Notes: a model not told the origin generated them from the sequence alone. Positions 16,568-25,876 are shown, counted from the stretch's first letter. The stretch: DNA of 64,000 nt from Pseudomonadota bacterium (GCA_026399515.1 JAPLQT010000130.1:22845-86844), one strand, 5' to 3'. Translations and numbers: made by a program.

Positions 16568-17905
16568 TCAGCGGAGGACGCCGGACACCTGTGCCTGGAC
16601 CACTACCGGCTTCTTGTGCGGCGCTTCGGGGTGCCAACCCAGGGTGAAGTTGAGCACGGCGAAGCCCACCACATAGGCCAGTGCCACATGCCAGCCATAC
16701 TTCAGCCAGTTGCCCACCGATCGCGCCTCCGGATACATGGTGGACAATGCGACCCCGGCCGATGAACCGAACCAGATCATCGACCCACCGAAGCCGACGC
16801 CATAGGCCAGGAAACCCCAGTCGTAGCCGCCCTGCTTGAGTGCCAGCGCGGTCAGTGGAATATTATCGAAGACGGCTGAGACGAAGCCCAGACCGAGCGC
16901 CACCATTGCGGAAGCCGGTGGAAGTTTCTCGACCGGCATCATCGAGGCGCAGCTCACCAGCGAGAGCAGGAAGACCGTGCCCTTGAAGGTTTCCGGCAAC
17001 ACCTCCCAGTCGGGCCGGCGCAGCGGAATGCTGACCAGGATCGCCAGCCAGACGGCGGCACCGATGAAGGGAAAGAGATCGGCCAGATCGCCGTAACTCA
17101 CGTTGACGACCACATTGGCAACGATAGCCGCGACGAGTATCAACACCACGATGCCGACCCTGGCCCAGTCGACATGCGTATGCTCATGGGTATGCTTGAT
17201 GATCGGCGAATAGGCATGCTGCTGCCTGGCGGCGAAATACGCGGTGATGCACAACGCCACGCCCGCGGCCACATAGGCCTCCAGCACATTCAACGGATTG
17301 ACGCCATCGATCCACATCATGGTGGTGGTGGTGTCGCCGACCACGCTGCCGGAGCCGCCGGCATTGGAGGCGGCGACGATGCCGGCAAGGTAGCCGACAT
17401 GCACCTTGGCCTTGAACAACTGGTGGGCCATCGCCCCGCCAATCAAGGCCGCGGCGATGTTGTCGAGAAAGCTGGAGAGCACGAATACCATCACCAGCAA
17501 TACGAAGCCGCCCTTCCACTCACCCGGCAGGTACTTCGGCAATACCACTGGCACATGGCTCTTCTCGAAGTGGCGGGACAACAGCGCGAAGCCCATCAGC
17601 AGGCAGAACAGGTTGGCCAGCACCACCCATTCGTGACCGAAATGCATGGCCAGTCCGGCCAAACCGGCGCCGGTCTTGAAGCCGGTGAATATCAGCTTAT
17701 ACACGGTGATGGAGGCCAGCCCGATCAATGCGACATACAGCGTGTAGTTGTGGAACAGCGCAACGCCGAGCAGGGTCGCCGCAAACAGGATGAAATCGAC
17801 CGGAATGCCAGCCACGGCCGGACCGTCGGCCGCCCATGCGGCCGGGGCGAAAAGCAACGTCAGAAGAACGATGGGCAGCACGCGAAGGGCTACGATGGGC
17901 TTCAT
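16568..17905 (-). CDS. NhaD/ArsB-type ion transporter (putative Na+/H+ antiporter)
   Basis: This 445-residue protein of the ion transporter superfamily has a cleavable or anchoring signal (about 1-25, ending AAWAA) and 10-12 helices, with the half-helix motifs SSFLDNIAAAL and SAVFDNIPLTAL that mark NhaD/citrate-transporter-like proteins, and SNAGGSGSVVGD. A histidine-rich loop (HTHEHTHVDW) lies in the middle. The start at 17905 has GGAG at 8 nt; an upstream in-frame ATG lacks one. An nhaR-type regulator gene lies 1.6 kb away, which supports a sodium/proton role, but an organic-anion substrate cannot be excluded. Confidence 0.82.
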   Translation of the reverse strand: MKPIVALRVLPIVLLTLLFAPAAWAADGPAVAGIPVDFILFAATLLGVALFHNYTLYVALIGLASITVYKLIFTGFKTGAGLAGLAMHFGHEWVVLANLFCLLMGFALLSRHFEKSHVPVVLPKYLPGEWKGGFVLLVMVFVLSSFLDNIAAALIGGAMAHQLFKAKVHVGYLAGIVAASNAGGSGSVVGDTTTTMMWIDGVNPLNVLEAYVAAGVALCITAYFAARQQHAYSPIIKHTHEHTHVDWARVGIVVLILVAAIVANVVVNVSYGDLADLFPFIGAAVWLAILVSIPLRRPDWEVLPETFKGTVFLLSLVSCASMMPVEKLPPASAMVALGLGFVSAVFDNIPLTALALKQGGYDWGFLAYGVGFGGSMIWFGSSAGVALSTMYPEARSVGNWLKYGWHVALAYVVGFAVLNFTLGWHPEAPHKKPVVVQAQVSGVLR

Positions 17906-18057
17906 GGCAACTCCGGCAGTTGGTCCGATGGATTCTAGCATTGGATGCCTGCCCCACTCACTGGCGTGAAATACCGACAGCCTACAGGGAACCAGCGTGG
18001 GTCTCCGCGCAACACGCCGCTTCACGTCAGCGGCATGGCCATGACAAACCCGTTGAA

Positions 18058-18542
18058 TCAGTCGGCGGCGGCGAGCAGCAGCAATCCCAACACTCCGCCA
18101 ATGCCCACCGGGATGCCATAGCGTTCCAGATTCGACACGGCGTCCCCCGCCACCACTTCCACCGGGACGCTAGTCAGTTCGAGCACGCGGTTGGTGACCG
18201 AGGCCTCGAGCATGCGCGTGAGCGAATTCTTGCGCGCCGTGCTCATGACGCTGTGATCGCAGTTCAGGCGTCGTGCCGCCGCGGCAATGACTTCTCGGTG
18301 TGCGCAATACTGGCGGCGTCGAGCATCCGGCGCGCCGGCCGCAGTGCCTTCTCGGCTTCGTCGCGATGGAAGGCGTCACGGCTCTTGCGGCTTGCGAACT
18401 GGGCGATGTTCTTTGAAAACGGCGCCTGGACATTCAACAGATGGACTTCCGTCTCTCCGCTTTTCGCACAGGCTGTGATGACATGCCGCACCGCATGCTG
18501 CGAGTTGCGGGAGTTGTCTACCGGAACAAGTATTTTCAACAT
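18058..18542 (-). pseudogene. Universal stress protein (UspA), broken by an internal frame change
   Basis: From the ATG at 18542 (GGAGGA at 7 nt) the sequence encodes the UspA start MLKILVPVDNSRNSQHAV through ASIAHTE, then stops at 18264 in that frame. The family continues in the next frame from about 18294: EVIAAAARRL, CDHSVMSTARKNS and VTNRVLELTSVPVEVV, ending in a hydrophobic tail (GIGGVLGLLLLAAAD). The roughly 7-residue glycine-containing loop normally between these halves is missing, so a small out-of-frame deletion near 18291-18298 is likelier than a single miscalled base. Confidence 0.75.
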
Positions 18543-19304
18543 GGTGGATCCTCCTTCAGAATTGCCGGCCGCCGGCGACCCGGCAAAGCCCTGCCGGGTG
18601 AGGCGCGCGAGCCTCGCGCTGATTCTCGATTCGAGCCGGTGATGGTTCCTGACGAAACCGGCCCACAGCACCCCGAACACGGTCACCGCGTAGAGCAACG
18701 GCACGGTGAACCGATACGCGCCGAGTGCGTCCTGCAACAACGGTTCGCTGGTGACCATCTTGACCGCCGTCCAGGCCAGGACACCGGCACCCAGGTAGAC
18801 GAAACCCGGATAACGCTCGACGAAGCGCAGCAGCAGGGTGCTGCCGCCGACCACGATGGGAATGCTGATGAGCAGGCCGAGAGCGACCAGCATGAAACTG
18901 CCGTGCGCCGCGCCCGCGACGGCCAGCACGTTGTCCAGACCCATCACCATGTCGGCAAACACAATGGTCTTGAGGGCGCCCCAAAAGGTGCTGGCCGTCT
19001 TGACACCCACGCCATCCGCGCCATCCTCCTCGGGCAGCAGCAAGCGGTAGGCGATCCAGACCAGCATCGCGCCGCCGAAGAACAGCAAGCCGGGAATCTT
19101 CAGCAGCCAGACCACGATCAGGGTCATCGAAGTACGCAGCACGATCGCTCCGACGGTGCCCCAAAGAATCGCCCGTTTTTGCAGGCGCTTCGGAACATTG
19201 CGCGCCGCCAGCGCGATGACGATCGCATTATCGCCGGCGAGCACCAGATCGATGACGACGATCGCCAACAGCGCGGAAAGAAACTCGATGGAGAGCAGTT
19301 CCAT
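18264..19304 (-). CDS. TerC-family integral membrane protein, open in frame into the UspA start
   Basis: Residues 1-230 form a TerC/YjbE-type membrane protein with about seven helices and the conserved acidic motifs VIDLVLAGDNAIVIALA (about 17-33) and FADMVMGLDNVLAVAG; the family is linked to metal (Mn2+) export and tellurite resistance. The start has GAGGAGCAGG just upstream. No stop is met between the TerC part and the UspA ATG (codon 255), so the 346-residue frame reads through the UspA ribosome site and 92 UspA residues before stopping. The natural TerC end is thus unclear; the fused tail may be real or due to a lost stop. Confidence 0.8.
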   Translation of the reverse strand: MELLSIEFLSALLAIVVIDLVLAGDNAIVIALAARNVPKRLQKRAILWGTVGAIVLRTSMTLIVVWLLKIPGLLFFGGAMLVWIAYRLLLPEEDGADGVGVKTASTFWGALKTIVFADMVMGLDNVLAVAGAAHGSFMLVALGLLISIPIVVGGSTLLLRFVERYPGFVYLGAGVLAWTAVKMVTSEPLLQDALGAYRFTVPLLYAVTVFGVLWAGFVRNHHRLESRISARLARLTRQGFAGSPAAGNSEGGSTMLKILVPVDNSRNSQHAVRHVITACAKSGETEVHLLNVQAPFSKNIAQFASRKSRDAFHRDEAEKALRPARRMLDAASIAHTEKSLPRRHDA

Positions 19305-19445
19305 ATTACCTGCTCCTCAATTCGCGCCCGGCATGGCGGTGAAAGATGGACCTGGTGTCGGGAGAAAAATCCGCATGGCGTCGCTGACCTGGTGGAATGG
19401 AAACACCGTCAGCATAGGCCGGGCTGGGTCTCGATACAATTCGAA

Positions 19446-19476
19446 TATAATGTATGATCTATTCGAGAAACTCGAA
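19446..19476 (+). promoter_or_regulatory. nhaR promoter -10 and TTCGAG inverted repeat
   Basis: A perfect -10 TATAAT lies at 19446-19451, 34 bp before the nhaR ATG. Just after it is the inverted repeat TTCGAG-AAA-CTCGAA (19462-19476), and TTCGAA occurs at 19440-19445. A palindrome at about +5 to +20 would suit autorepression. I see no convincing -35 box. Confidence 0.5.
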
Positions 19477-19484
19477 CTATCGTC

Positions 19485-20390
19485 ATGGCCGCACTCAATT
19501 TCAAACATCTGCGTTACTTCTGGGTAGTGGCCAAGGCGGGTGGCATCGCCCGGGCCGCCGAACGCCTGCACCTGACGCCGCAGACCATCAGCGGGCAGAT
19601 CAGCCTGTTCGAGGAACTGCTGGGATACCAACTCTTCGCGCGAGTCGGGCGCCGCCTCGAACTCACCGACGCCGGCCGGGTGGTCTTGAGCTACGCCGAC
19701 GAAATCTTCACCCTGGGCGAGGAGCTGGAAGGTGTCCTGCGCAACCCCGCGGCGGGCCGGCCCCTACAGTTCAGGGTCGGGATAGCCGATGCGGTGCAGA
19801 AAGTGGTGACCTACCGCCTGCTGGAACCGGCGATAGCCTTGAAAGAACCGTTGCGCATGGTGTGCCGCGAAGGAAAGATTGCCAGTCTCCTGGCCGACCT
19901 GGCGGTCCACCGCCTGGATATCGTGGTCGCCGACGGCCCGATGCCGGCCACGGCCAACATCAAGGGCTTCAATCACCTGCTGGGCGAGTGCGGACTGACG
20001 TTCTTCGCCACGGCCAAGCTGGCGCGGAAACTCCGCGGAGGCTTCCCGCGGTGCCTCGATGGCGCGCCGCTACTGCTGCCGGGCGAGGATGCGGCGGTCA
20101 GGCCCAAGCTTTTGCGCTGGCTCGACGCAAAGCGTATCCAGCCCCGCGTCGTTGGCGAATTCGACGATGGCGCCTTGATGAACGCCTTCGGCCGTGCCGG
20201 AGCAGGAGTCTTCGCGGCGCCGACGGCGATCGTCGAACAAGTGCGTCAACAGTACGCGGTGGCCGCCATCGGAGCTACCGTCGAGGTCACGGAGCAGTTT
20301 TACGCCATCTCGGTGGAACGCCGCCTCACCCACCCCGCGGTGATCGCCATTACTTCCGCCGCGCGCCAGGAATTGTTTCGCCGGCGCTAG
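19485..20390 (+). CDS. nhaR: LysR-family regulator NhaR
   Basis: This 301-residue LysR-type regulator has the N-terminal winged helix (about 5-65: FKHLRYFWVVAKAGGIARAAERL then QTISGQISLFEELLG) and an effector domain that follows the NhaR pattern (GRPLQFRVGIADAVQKVVTYRLLEPA). NhaR activates sodium/proton antiporter genes in response to Na+. It is divergent from the terC gene and close to the NhaD-like antiporter. The first in-frame ATG of the conserved N-terminus, at 19485, was chosen. Confidence 0.9.
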   Translation: MAALNFKHLRYFWVVAKAGGIARAAERLHLTPQTISGQISLFEELLGYQLFARVGRRLELTDAGRVVLSYADEIFTLGEELEGVLRNPAAGRPLQFRVGIADAVQKVVTYRLLEPAIALKEPLRMVCREGKIASLLADLAVHRLDIVVADGPMPATANIKGFNHLLGECGLTFFATAKLARKLRGGFPRCLDGAPLLLPGEDAAVRPKLLRWLDAKRIQPRVVGEFDDGALMNAFGRAGAGVFAAPTAIVEQVRQQYAVAAIGATVEVTEQFYAISVERRLTHPAVIAITSAARQELFRRR

Positions 20391-20433
20391 CGCCGCGAAG
20401 TGCGGGAAATTCCGAGTGTGAAACTCGCAGACG

Positions 20434-20462
20434 CCGATGCCGCGGACAAGCCGCGGCATCGG
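20434..20462. terminator. Strong hairpin between convergent nhaR and dctP
   Basis: A perfect 12-bp inverted repeat, CCGATGCCGCGG (20434-20445) and CCGCGGCATCGG (20451-20462), surrounds a 5-nt loop in the 108-bp gap between convergent genes. It has no T-tract on either side, so it may protect mRNA ends or act with Rho rather than terminate alone. Confidence 0.6.
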
Positions 20463-20498
20463 TCGAACACTGGGCGCGTATTGGCCCGTCTACAGCGC

Positions 20499-21539
20499 TT
20501 ACTGATACTTCTTCAGCAATGCCCTGGCATCGTCCAGCAAGGCCTTGCCGTTGGCGCCGCGAGCGTTCGCTTCCTTGATCCAGTCATCATCGACGTTCTC
20601 GGTCGCCTTCTGCCAGCGCTTATACTCATCGGCGCTGATGGTGATGAAGGTGTTCTTGCGATCCTGGGCGATCTTGCGCGACGGGACCGTCGTGGCGTCG
20701 AAGACCTTGCCCGCCCAGACCGAAGCTTCACGGCCGCTGTTATTGTCGATGACCTTCTTCAAGTCGGCCGGCAGACCGTCGTACTTGGCCTGGTTCATGG
20801 CAAACACGAATATCGTGTTGGAGATCTTGGGCTGGCCGGGTGCCGTTTCGGTATGAAACTTGGTGATCTCCTGCATCTTGAACGGCGTCATCACCTCCCA
20901 CGGCAAGCTGGCGCCGTCCACCACGCCCTTGGCGATAGACTCGGGCACCGCCGGCGCCGGCATCTGCACCGGGATCGCCCCGAGCGCGGTCAGCATCTTG
21001 GCGTTGAGCCGCGTCGCGGCGCGAATCTTCAGACCCTTGATATCCTCCAGCGACTTGACCGCCTTGGTGCCGAATTGCAGTTGCGCGCCGTCATGCAAGT
21101 GCATGAACAGCACCTTGGTTCCCTTGAACTCGTCCAGTGCATTCTTCTGGACATAGTCCCAGAGGGCGGGGCTGGCTTTCTCGGCGGTGTCGACCATGAA
21201 CGGCAGTTCGAATACCTCGGACTTGATGAAGCGCCCGGCCTGGTAGGTCGGCACCGTCCAGGTGATGTCCGATATGCCGTCGCGCGCCTGGTCGAACAGT
21301 TGCGCCGGCGTGCCGCCGAGCTGCATGGCGGGATAGATCTGGCACTTCAGCTTGCCGCCGGATTCCTTGTTGACCTTGTCGCACCACGGCCCGATCAGGC
21401 CGACCTGGGCGTTCGAATTGGGTGGCAGGAAGTGAGCCACTTTGAGCGTCACTTCCTGGGCACCGGCCAGGCTCGCGGCGCCAGCAGTCAGCGCAATGGC
21501 GACGGCGGCAAATACCTTGCATGTCTTGAGCAATTTCAT
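20499..21539 (-). CDS. TRAP transporter solute-binding protein (DctP family)
   Basis: The 346-residue periplasmic protein binds an organic acid and delivers it to the TRAP permease. A Sec signal peptide (1-28, ending SLAGA-QE) is followed by the DctP fold with the region around RAATRLNAKMLTALGA, which contains the arginine that usually salt-bridges the ligand carboxylate. The start at 21539 has GGAGGAG at 8 nt; the upstream ATG at 21554 lies inside that site. It is the last gene of dctQ-dctM-dctP and faces nhaR. The ligand is unknown. Confidence 0.93.
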   Translation of the reverse strand: MKLLKTCKVFAAVAIALTAGAASLAGAQEVTLKVAHFLPPNSNAQVGLIGPWCDKVNKESGGKLKCQIYPAMQLGGTPAQLFDQARDGISDITWTVPTYQAGRFIKSEVFELPFMVDTAEKASPALWDYVQKNALDEFKGTKVLFMHLHDGAQLQFGTKAVKSLEDIKGLKIRAATRLNAKMLTALGAIPVQMPAPAVPESIAKGVVDGASLPWEVMTPFKMQEITKFHTETAPGQPKISNTIFVFAMNQAKYDGLPADLKKVIDNNSGREASVWAGKVFDATTVPSRKIAQDRKNTFITISADEYKRWQKATENVDDDWIKEANARGANGKALLDDARALLKKYQ

Positions 21540-21559
21540 TTGGTTCTCCTCCAATGTAA

Positions 21560-22891
21560 TCAGGCTTCAAAAGTGTGGATCAGGTAAAGCGAAATGATCG
21601 GGAAAAACACCAGAACGGTAATGCGGATGAAGTCGGACAGCAGGAAAGGAATCACTCCCTTGAAAGTCTCCGTCAGCGGCACGTCCTTGGCCAGCCGGTT
21701 GATGATGTAAACGTTCATGCCCACAGGTGGATGCACCAGGCCGATTTCCACCACCATCAAGGCCAGTATACCGAACCACACCGATTTGTCCGCGACCGGC
21801 ATGCCGAAATAATCCAGGCCCATCACGATCGGGTAGAAGATCGGAATCGTCAGCAGGATCATCGCCAGCGAATCCATCACGCAGCCCAGCAGAATATAGA
21901 TCAGCAGGATCACCGCCATCACCAGCAGCGGCGACAGCCCGCTGTGTTGGACCCAGGTCGCCAGTTCCACCGGCATTTGCGAAATGGCCAAGGCGGTATT
22001 GAGCATGTCCGCGCCCATCAGCACCAGGAAGATCATGGCGGTGGCCTGGGCCATGCCGGCGGCGCTGTCGATCAGGCCTTTCATTCGCATGCCTCCGGTG
22101 ACCACGGCGAGGACGCCGCAGGCCGCCGCACCGATGGCCGCCGCTTCGGTCGGATTGGCCCAGCCACCGTAGATGCCGACGATCACCACCACGAACACCA
22201 GCAGCACCGGCGACACCAGCAGCAGGCTGCGCAGGCGCTCAGGCCAGGCGACGCGCGGGCCGGCGGGGCCGGCGGCAGGCTTCCAGGTCACGATGATCTG
22301 CACCACCAGCATGTAGCCGAGCATGGCGATGATGCCCGGCAGGACGGCCGCCATGAACAGCTTACCGATCGATTCCTGGGTCAGGATGGCGTAGATCACC
22401 AGCGGCACCGACGGTGGAATCATGATGCCCAGCGTACCCCCGGCTGCCAGCGCGCCGGTGGCCAGTGCGCCGGAATAATTGTAGCGGCGCAGTTCCGGCA
22501 GCGCGACCTGGCCCATGGTGGCGGCCGTGGCCAGCGACGATCCGCAGATCGCGCCGAAGCCCGCGCAAGCCCCGATGGCGGCCATGGCGATGCCGCCCTT
22601 GCGGTGTCCGATGAAAGCGCTGACGCAGTGGAACAGCGCCTTGCTCAGACCGCCGTGGGTGGCGAACTGGCCCATCAGCAGGAACAGCGGGATGACCACC
22701 AGGTCGTAATTCGACAGCCTGGCATAAGCCAGATTCTTGAGCGAGCTCAGCAAGGGAATCAAATCTCCGCCGGACAGATAGACATAGCCGCCGCCGCCGA
22801 CCATGAACATGGCGATGCCGATCGGTATGCGTACCATCAGCAGGACCAGCATGATGCCGAACATGATGAAACCGATATTGGCGCCGCTCAT
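21560..22891 (-). CDS. TRAP transporter large permease (DctM family)
   Basis: This 443-residue protein is the main membrane subunit of a sodium- or proton-driven tripartite transporter. It has about twelve helices, FIMFGIMLVLLMVRIPIGIAM at the start, the GTLGIMIPPSVPLVIYAI block and CVMDSLAMILLTIPIFYPI near the end, all typical of DctM. Its ATG at 22891 overlaps the small-permease stop by 4 nt, and the binding protein follows after 20 bp. Confidence 0.94.
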   Translation of the reverse strand: MSGANIGFIMFGIMLVLLMVRIPIGIAMFMVGGGGYVYLSGGDLIPLLSSLKNLAYARLSNYDLVVIPLFLLMGQFATHGGLSKALFHCVSAFIGHRKGGIAMAAIGACAGFGAICGSSLATAATMGQVALPELRRYNYSGALATGALAAGGTLGIMIPPSVPLVIYAILTQESIGKLFMAAVLPGIIAMLGYMLVVQIIVTWKPAAGPAGPRVAWPERLRSLLLVSPVLLVFVVVIVGIYGGWANPTEAAAIGAAACGVLAVVTGGMRMKGLIDSAAGMAQATAMIFLVLMGADMLNTALAISQMPVELATWVQHSGLSPLLVMAVILLIYILLGCVMDSLAMILLTIPIFYPIVMGLDYFGMPVADKSVWFGILALMVVEIGLVHPPVGMNVYIINRLAKDVPLTETFKGVIPFLLSDFIRITVLVFFPIISLYLIHTFEA

Positions 22892-23430
22892 TTGAATTTT
22901 CCCGCGGCCAGGCGCAGCAGATGGGCGCACATGTAGAAGCCGACGATGGCCATCAACACGAAGCTTGGGACCATCAGCGCCTGAGCGACCCACACCGGCC
23001 AGTCGAGAATCGCCGAAGTCTCATGGACCTCCCTGATCGATACCGCACCGACTGCTGTGCGCCAGGCGATCAGCGTCCCGAACAAGCCGATCAGCAATGA
23101 ACCCAAGGCATCCAGCAATGCCACCTTGCGCGGGGCCAGGTTGTGGGTGAAGAAATCCACTTTCACGTCGCCGTGGATCATGTGGCAATAGGCGAAGAAG
23201 GATGCCGACGCAACAGCGGCGCCCATCTGCAAGACCTCGACGTCTCCCGGCACGACAAAGCCGAACAGCTTGCGCCCGACGATGGAAACGATGGACATGC
23301 CGACCAGCGCCACGAATACCAGGCCCCCGGCGATAGCGACCACTTTGCTTATCTTCAATAGCGCCAAGCCACCCGGGCCGAAGGCGTCCGTGATGGTGAT
23401 CGGCCCATAAGGTATAGGTGTGTCCGACAT
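22888..23430 (-). CDS. TRAP transporter small permease (DctQ family)
   Basis: The 180-residue protein has four hydrophobic helices (about 25-48, 65-82, 100-120, 150-170) and the DctQ-like GDVEVLQMGAAVASASFFAYC block. It pairs with DctM. GGAGGAG lies 3 nt before the ATG region. As the first gene of the operon it is preceded by a 147-bp gap in which the minus strand contains a -10-like TATAAT (23509-23504), but no clear -35. Confidence 0.9.
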   Translation of the reverse strand: MSDTPIPYGPITITDAFGPGGLALLKISKVVAIAGGLVFVALVGMSIVSIVGRKLFGFVVPGDVEVLQMGAAVASASFFAYCHMIHGDVKVDFFTHNLAPRKVALLDALGSLLIGLFGTLIAWRTAVGAVSIREVHETSAILDWPVWVAQALMVPSFVLMAIVGFYMCAHLLRLAAGKFK

Positions 23431-23577
23431 GATGCTCCTCCGCTTGCTCAGCTCTCGTGGTTGGAGTCTGATGCAATTTAGTTCATTATTTCTTTCTGTA
23501 TCAATTATATTTCCATTTTCCGTCGAGAAGCGACTAATTTCGCCGGTCCGTGCTGCTCGTCCGCCTGAAAAGCGAAG

Positions 23578-23763
23578 TCATGCCTCGCGATAGATCGAGC
23601 CGCGACGGATCAACCATTTCTCTATTTCCACGGCGAAGAACACTACCGAAGAAAGCGCCAGGCACAGGATCAACTCCGCCAGGGCCAGCGCTTCGGTCTT
23701 GAAGATCGGGTTCAAGGCCGGCACATAGATCGTTGCCAGTTGCAGCAGGATGGTGAATATCAC
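23578..23763 (-). pseudogene. Duplicated 3' remnant of the P-type ATPase gene
   Basis: About 61 codons match the end of the P-type ATPase at 26803-29436: IVIFTILLQLATIYVPALNP, the final helix and IEKWLIRRGSIYREA. The remnant reads ALALAE where the full gene has ALAPAE, and its stop is TGA instead of TAA. Upstream the similarity ends abruptly at 23763. No start or ribosome site precedes it, so it should not be expressed. Confidence 0.85.
23581..23763. repeat. 183-bp direct repeat, left copy
   Basis: This stretch matches 26806-26988 in the same orientation at 179 of 183 positions. Both copies start right after the stop codon (seen on the plus strand) and end within the codons before the ATPase end. 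Together they flank the tannase-family gene and the AraC gene. Confidence 0.92.
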
Positions 23764-23859
23764 TATTCCCGGCAAATTTGGTTTCCCGGTCGCGCTTAGA
23801 ACTCCTGCCGAACTACTGCCAAGACAAACGGGGGCCGGTAATAGCCCCCGCAATCTTGG

Positions 23860-25590
23860 TCAGGGATTGACGCACGTGAAGTTAGCGGCGTCATCCGTGC
23901 TTCCCGAGCCCTTGTACTTTGCCACCTGCGGGTAAGGGCACAGCGGGCGGGTAATTTGCACCGGTTGGGTGACAACGTCGTTGGGGAACTTGGTCGCGAC
24001 GATCGCTTGGGGCGACGTACCCTTCTCGGACCAAGCCATGAGCGCACGGAAAATGTCATGCGTCGTATCCGCCGGCACGGCCCCGCTCGATCCTTGTCCG
24101 AACGAGTTCGGCCCCGCACCACCGCTACAGTGACCCATCCCTGGAACCATGTAAAGCTTGGCGAAGTCAACTGGCACACTGGCTTTCGTCAGCGTCTGAT
24201 TGACATCGTCCCAGTACAGGGTCGTGCCCTCCGGCATGATCAACGGGTCCGCCCACCCGTGGTACATGATCAGCTTGCCGCCGCGCGCCCTGAACTTCGA
24301 CAGGTCGGGGTCTTGCGTGGCCATCAACGGGCCGACCTTCGCGATGTTATCTTTGAACCACGTTGGGAAGTTCGCGTAAGTCAGCGTTGTCCAGTCCCAG
24401 TTTGGGTCAAAATAGACCCAATACTTGCCCTGCTGGATCGGAGCCACGAATGGCGTAGCGCCCGCCATGGGATTGAGGTCCGCTCCCCTTTCGAAACCGG
24501 GCCACAGAAGGTTTCCGAGGGTATCGCGGGCGCCGCCCCACATCTTCGTAATGGATGTAGCTTCCGCCATGCTCAGGCAAGTCCCGTCGGTTGAAGCGCA
24601 AGCGCTATTTGTGATGTTAGCGTCCGTCGTCGGGTCGTAGGTGCAGGTTCGCGGATCGCCGATCACTCCATCGGTCACCCCATCCGCGGCATCGCATGTC
24701 GCGACCGCGCGCGCCCTCGCCAGATTGAGTTTGGCGGTAAGCATCGGAGCGCCCGGAACGCCCGCAACAGCGAGTTCCTGTCGCATTACGACCTGCGCCC
24801 AAATTTGAGCAGCCTGGAAGCGATCCCAGTGGATAGCCGGCGCGCCTGCCAGGATCGCGTCGTAGTCATCCGGAAAGCGCTGGGCCATCATCAAACCTTG
24901 CCTGCCGCCGGTGGAACACCCGTACCAGTACGAACGAACGGGATCCTGCGAGTAGAACGCCTTGACAAGCTGTTTGCCGATGACGGCCATCAAGTGTTCC
25001 GATCGGTAGGCGAAGTCCGTTTGGAGCGGATTATTCGGTACGCCCGGGGAGAGCATGCCGAACGAACCGTCCAGGAGGGCCGGGAACGGTGGGGGGATCG
25101 ACGACGTATGTCCGGTGTCGGTTTGCACGCCGACGAAGCCTTGCCGCACGGAGTCCGCGGCCACACCAACGGAGCCTACATAGACGCCACCCCCCTCGGA
25201 TCGGAACCGACCATTCCACGCCGACGTCGGCATCGCGACCCAAATATTGATCGCTTGGGCGACCTTCACCTTGACGAGGCAATACGCCTTGTCCGTTGGG
25301 CCCGTACCAGTGGTTCCAGCAGCCGCATCGAGAATCGTGACCGTGTCATCGGCGGTCAACTTGGTTGCGCCGATGCCTGCCATCGAGCATGTTCCAGTGG
25401 GGTTGATCGACAGGTTGTCCGGCACGGTCGATAGGGTGGCAACCGCGTTCGGGTCGTTGCCACTGCCACTGCTGTCGCTGAGGCAGCCACCCAATGCGAC
25501 CACCGCTCCAGCAATGCCGGTCAGCAGTACGTTGCGCCACCGGCGAGAGTTTGGTCCGTTGTAGTCGTGCACTGGTGATGCTATCTTCAT
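23860..25590 (-). CDS. Tannase/feruloyl esterase-family lipoprotein
   Basis: This 576-residue secreted serine hydrolase belongs to the tannase family, which cleaves aryl esters (feruloyl esters, tannins, mono-hydroxyethyl terephthalate). The signal peptide ends in a lipobox LGGC (about 33-36), predicting a lipid anchor. Visible features are the nucleophile motif YGCSTGGRQG, the acid region YHGWADPLIMP and the histidine in VPGMGHCSGG, with paired cysteines as in the family. The start at 25590 has GGAGGAG at 8 nt. It is divergent from an AraC-type regulator and sits between the two repeats; the substrate is not evident. Confidence 0.88.
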   Translation of the reverse strand: MKIASPVHDYNGPNSRRWRNVLLTGIAGAVVALGGCLSDSSGSGNDPNAVATLSTVPDNLSINPTGTCSMAGIGATKLTADDTVTILDAAAGTTGTGPTDKAYCLVKVKVAQAINIWVAMPTSAWNGRFRSEGGGVYVGSVGVAADSVRQGFVGVQTDTGHTSSIPPPFPALLDGSFGMLSPGVPNNPLQTDFAYRSEHLMAVIGKQLVKAFYSQDPVRSYWYGCSTGGRQGLMMAQRFPDDYDAILAGAPAIHWDRFQAAQIWAQVVMRQELAVAGVPGAPMLTAKLNLARARAVATCDAADGVTDGVIGDPRTCTYDPTTDANITNSACASTDGTCLSMAEATSITKMWGGARDTLGNLLWPGFERGADLNPMAGATPFVAPIQQGKYWVYFDPNWDWTTLTYANFPTWFKDNIAKVGPLMATQDPDLSKFRARGGKLIMYHGWADPLIMPEGTTLYWDDVNQTLTKASVPVDFAKLYMVPGMGHCSGGAGPNSFGQGSSGAVPADTTHDIFRALMAWSEKGTSPQAIVATKFPNDVVTQPVQITRPLCPYPQVAKYKGSGSTDDAANFTCVNP

Positions 25591-25876
25591 GATTAAGCCT
25601 CCTCCGGAAGTTATTTTTTTATGGGCCATCGTTTGGCCACTGAAGCCGCGACAAGTCATGGGCACATTCTCGGTTGCGTCGATGTCTTCAATCTTCTTGG
25701 GTTCGTTGAACGTCCCGTTGCAGTCGCGGTAACCCTTGCCCTTGAACACGCTTTGAACTATGAACACCAACGGGAGGAAGATATGGAACCTGCGCTGAAA
25801 AGTCTTTCAAATTCCTGCCAGGAACCAGAAGAATTTTGACAGTCGCGGCCATTCCCGTTACGTTACAATCCGCCGG

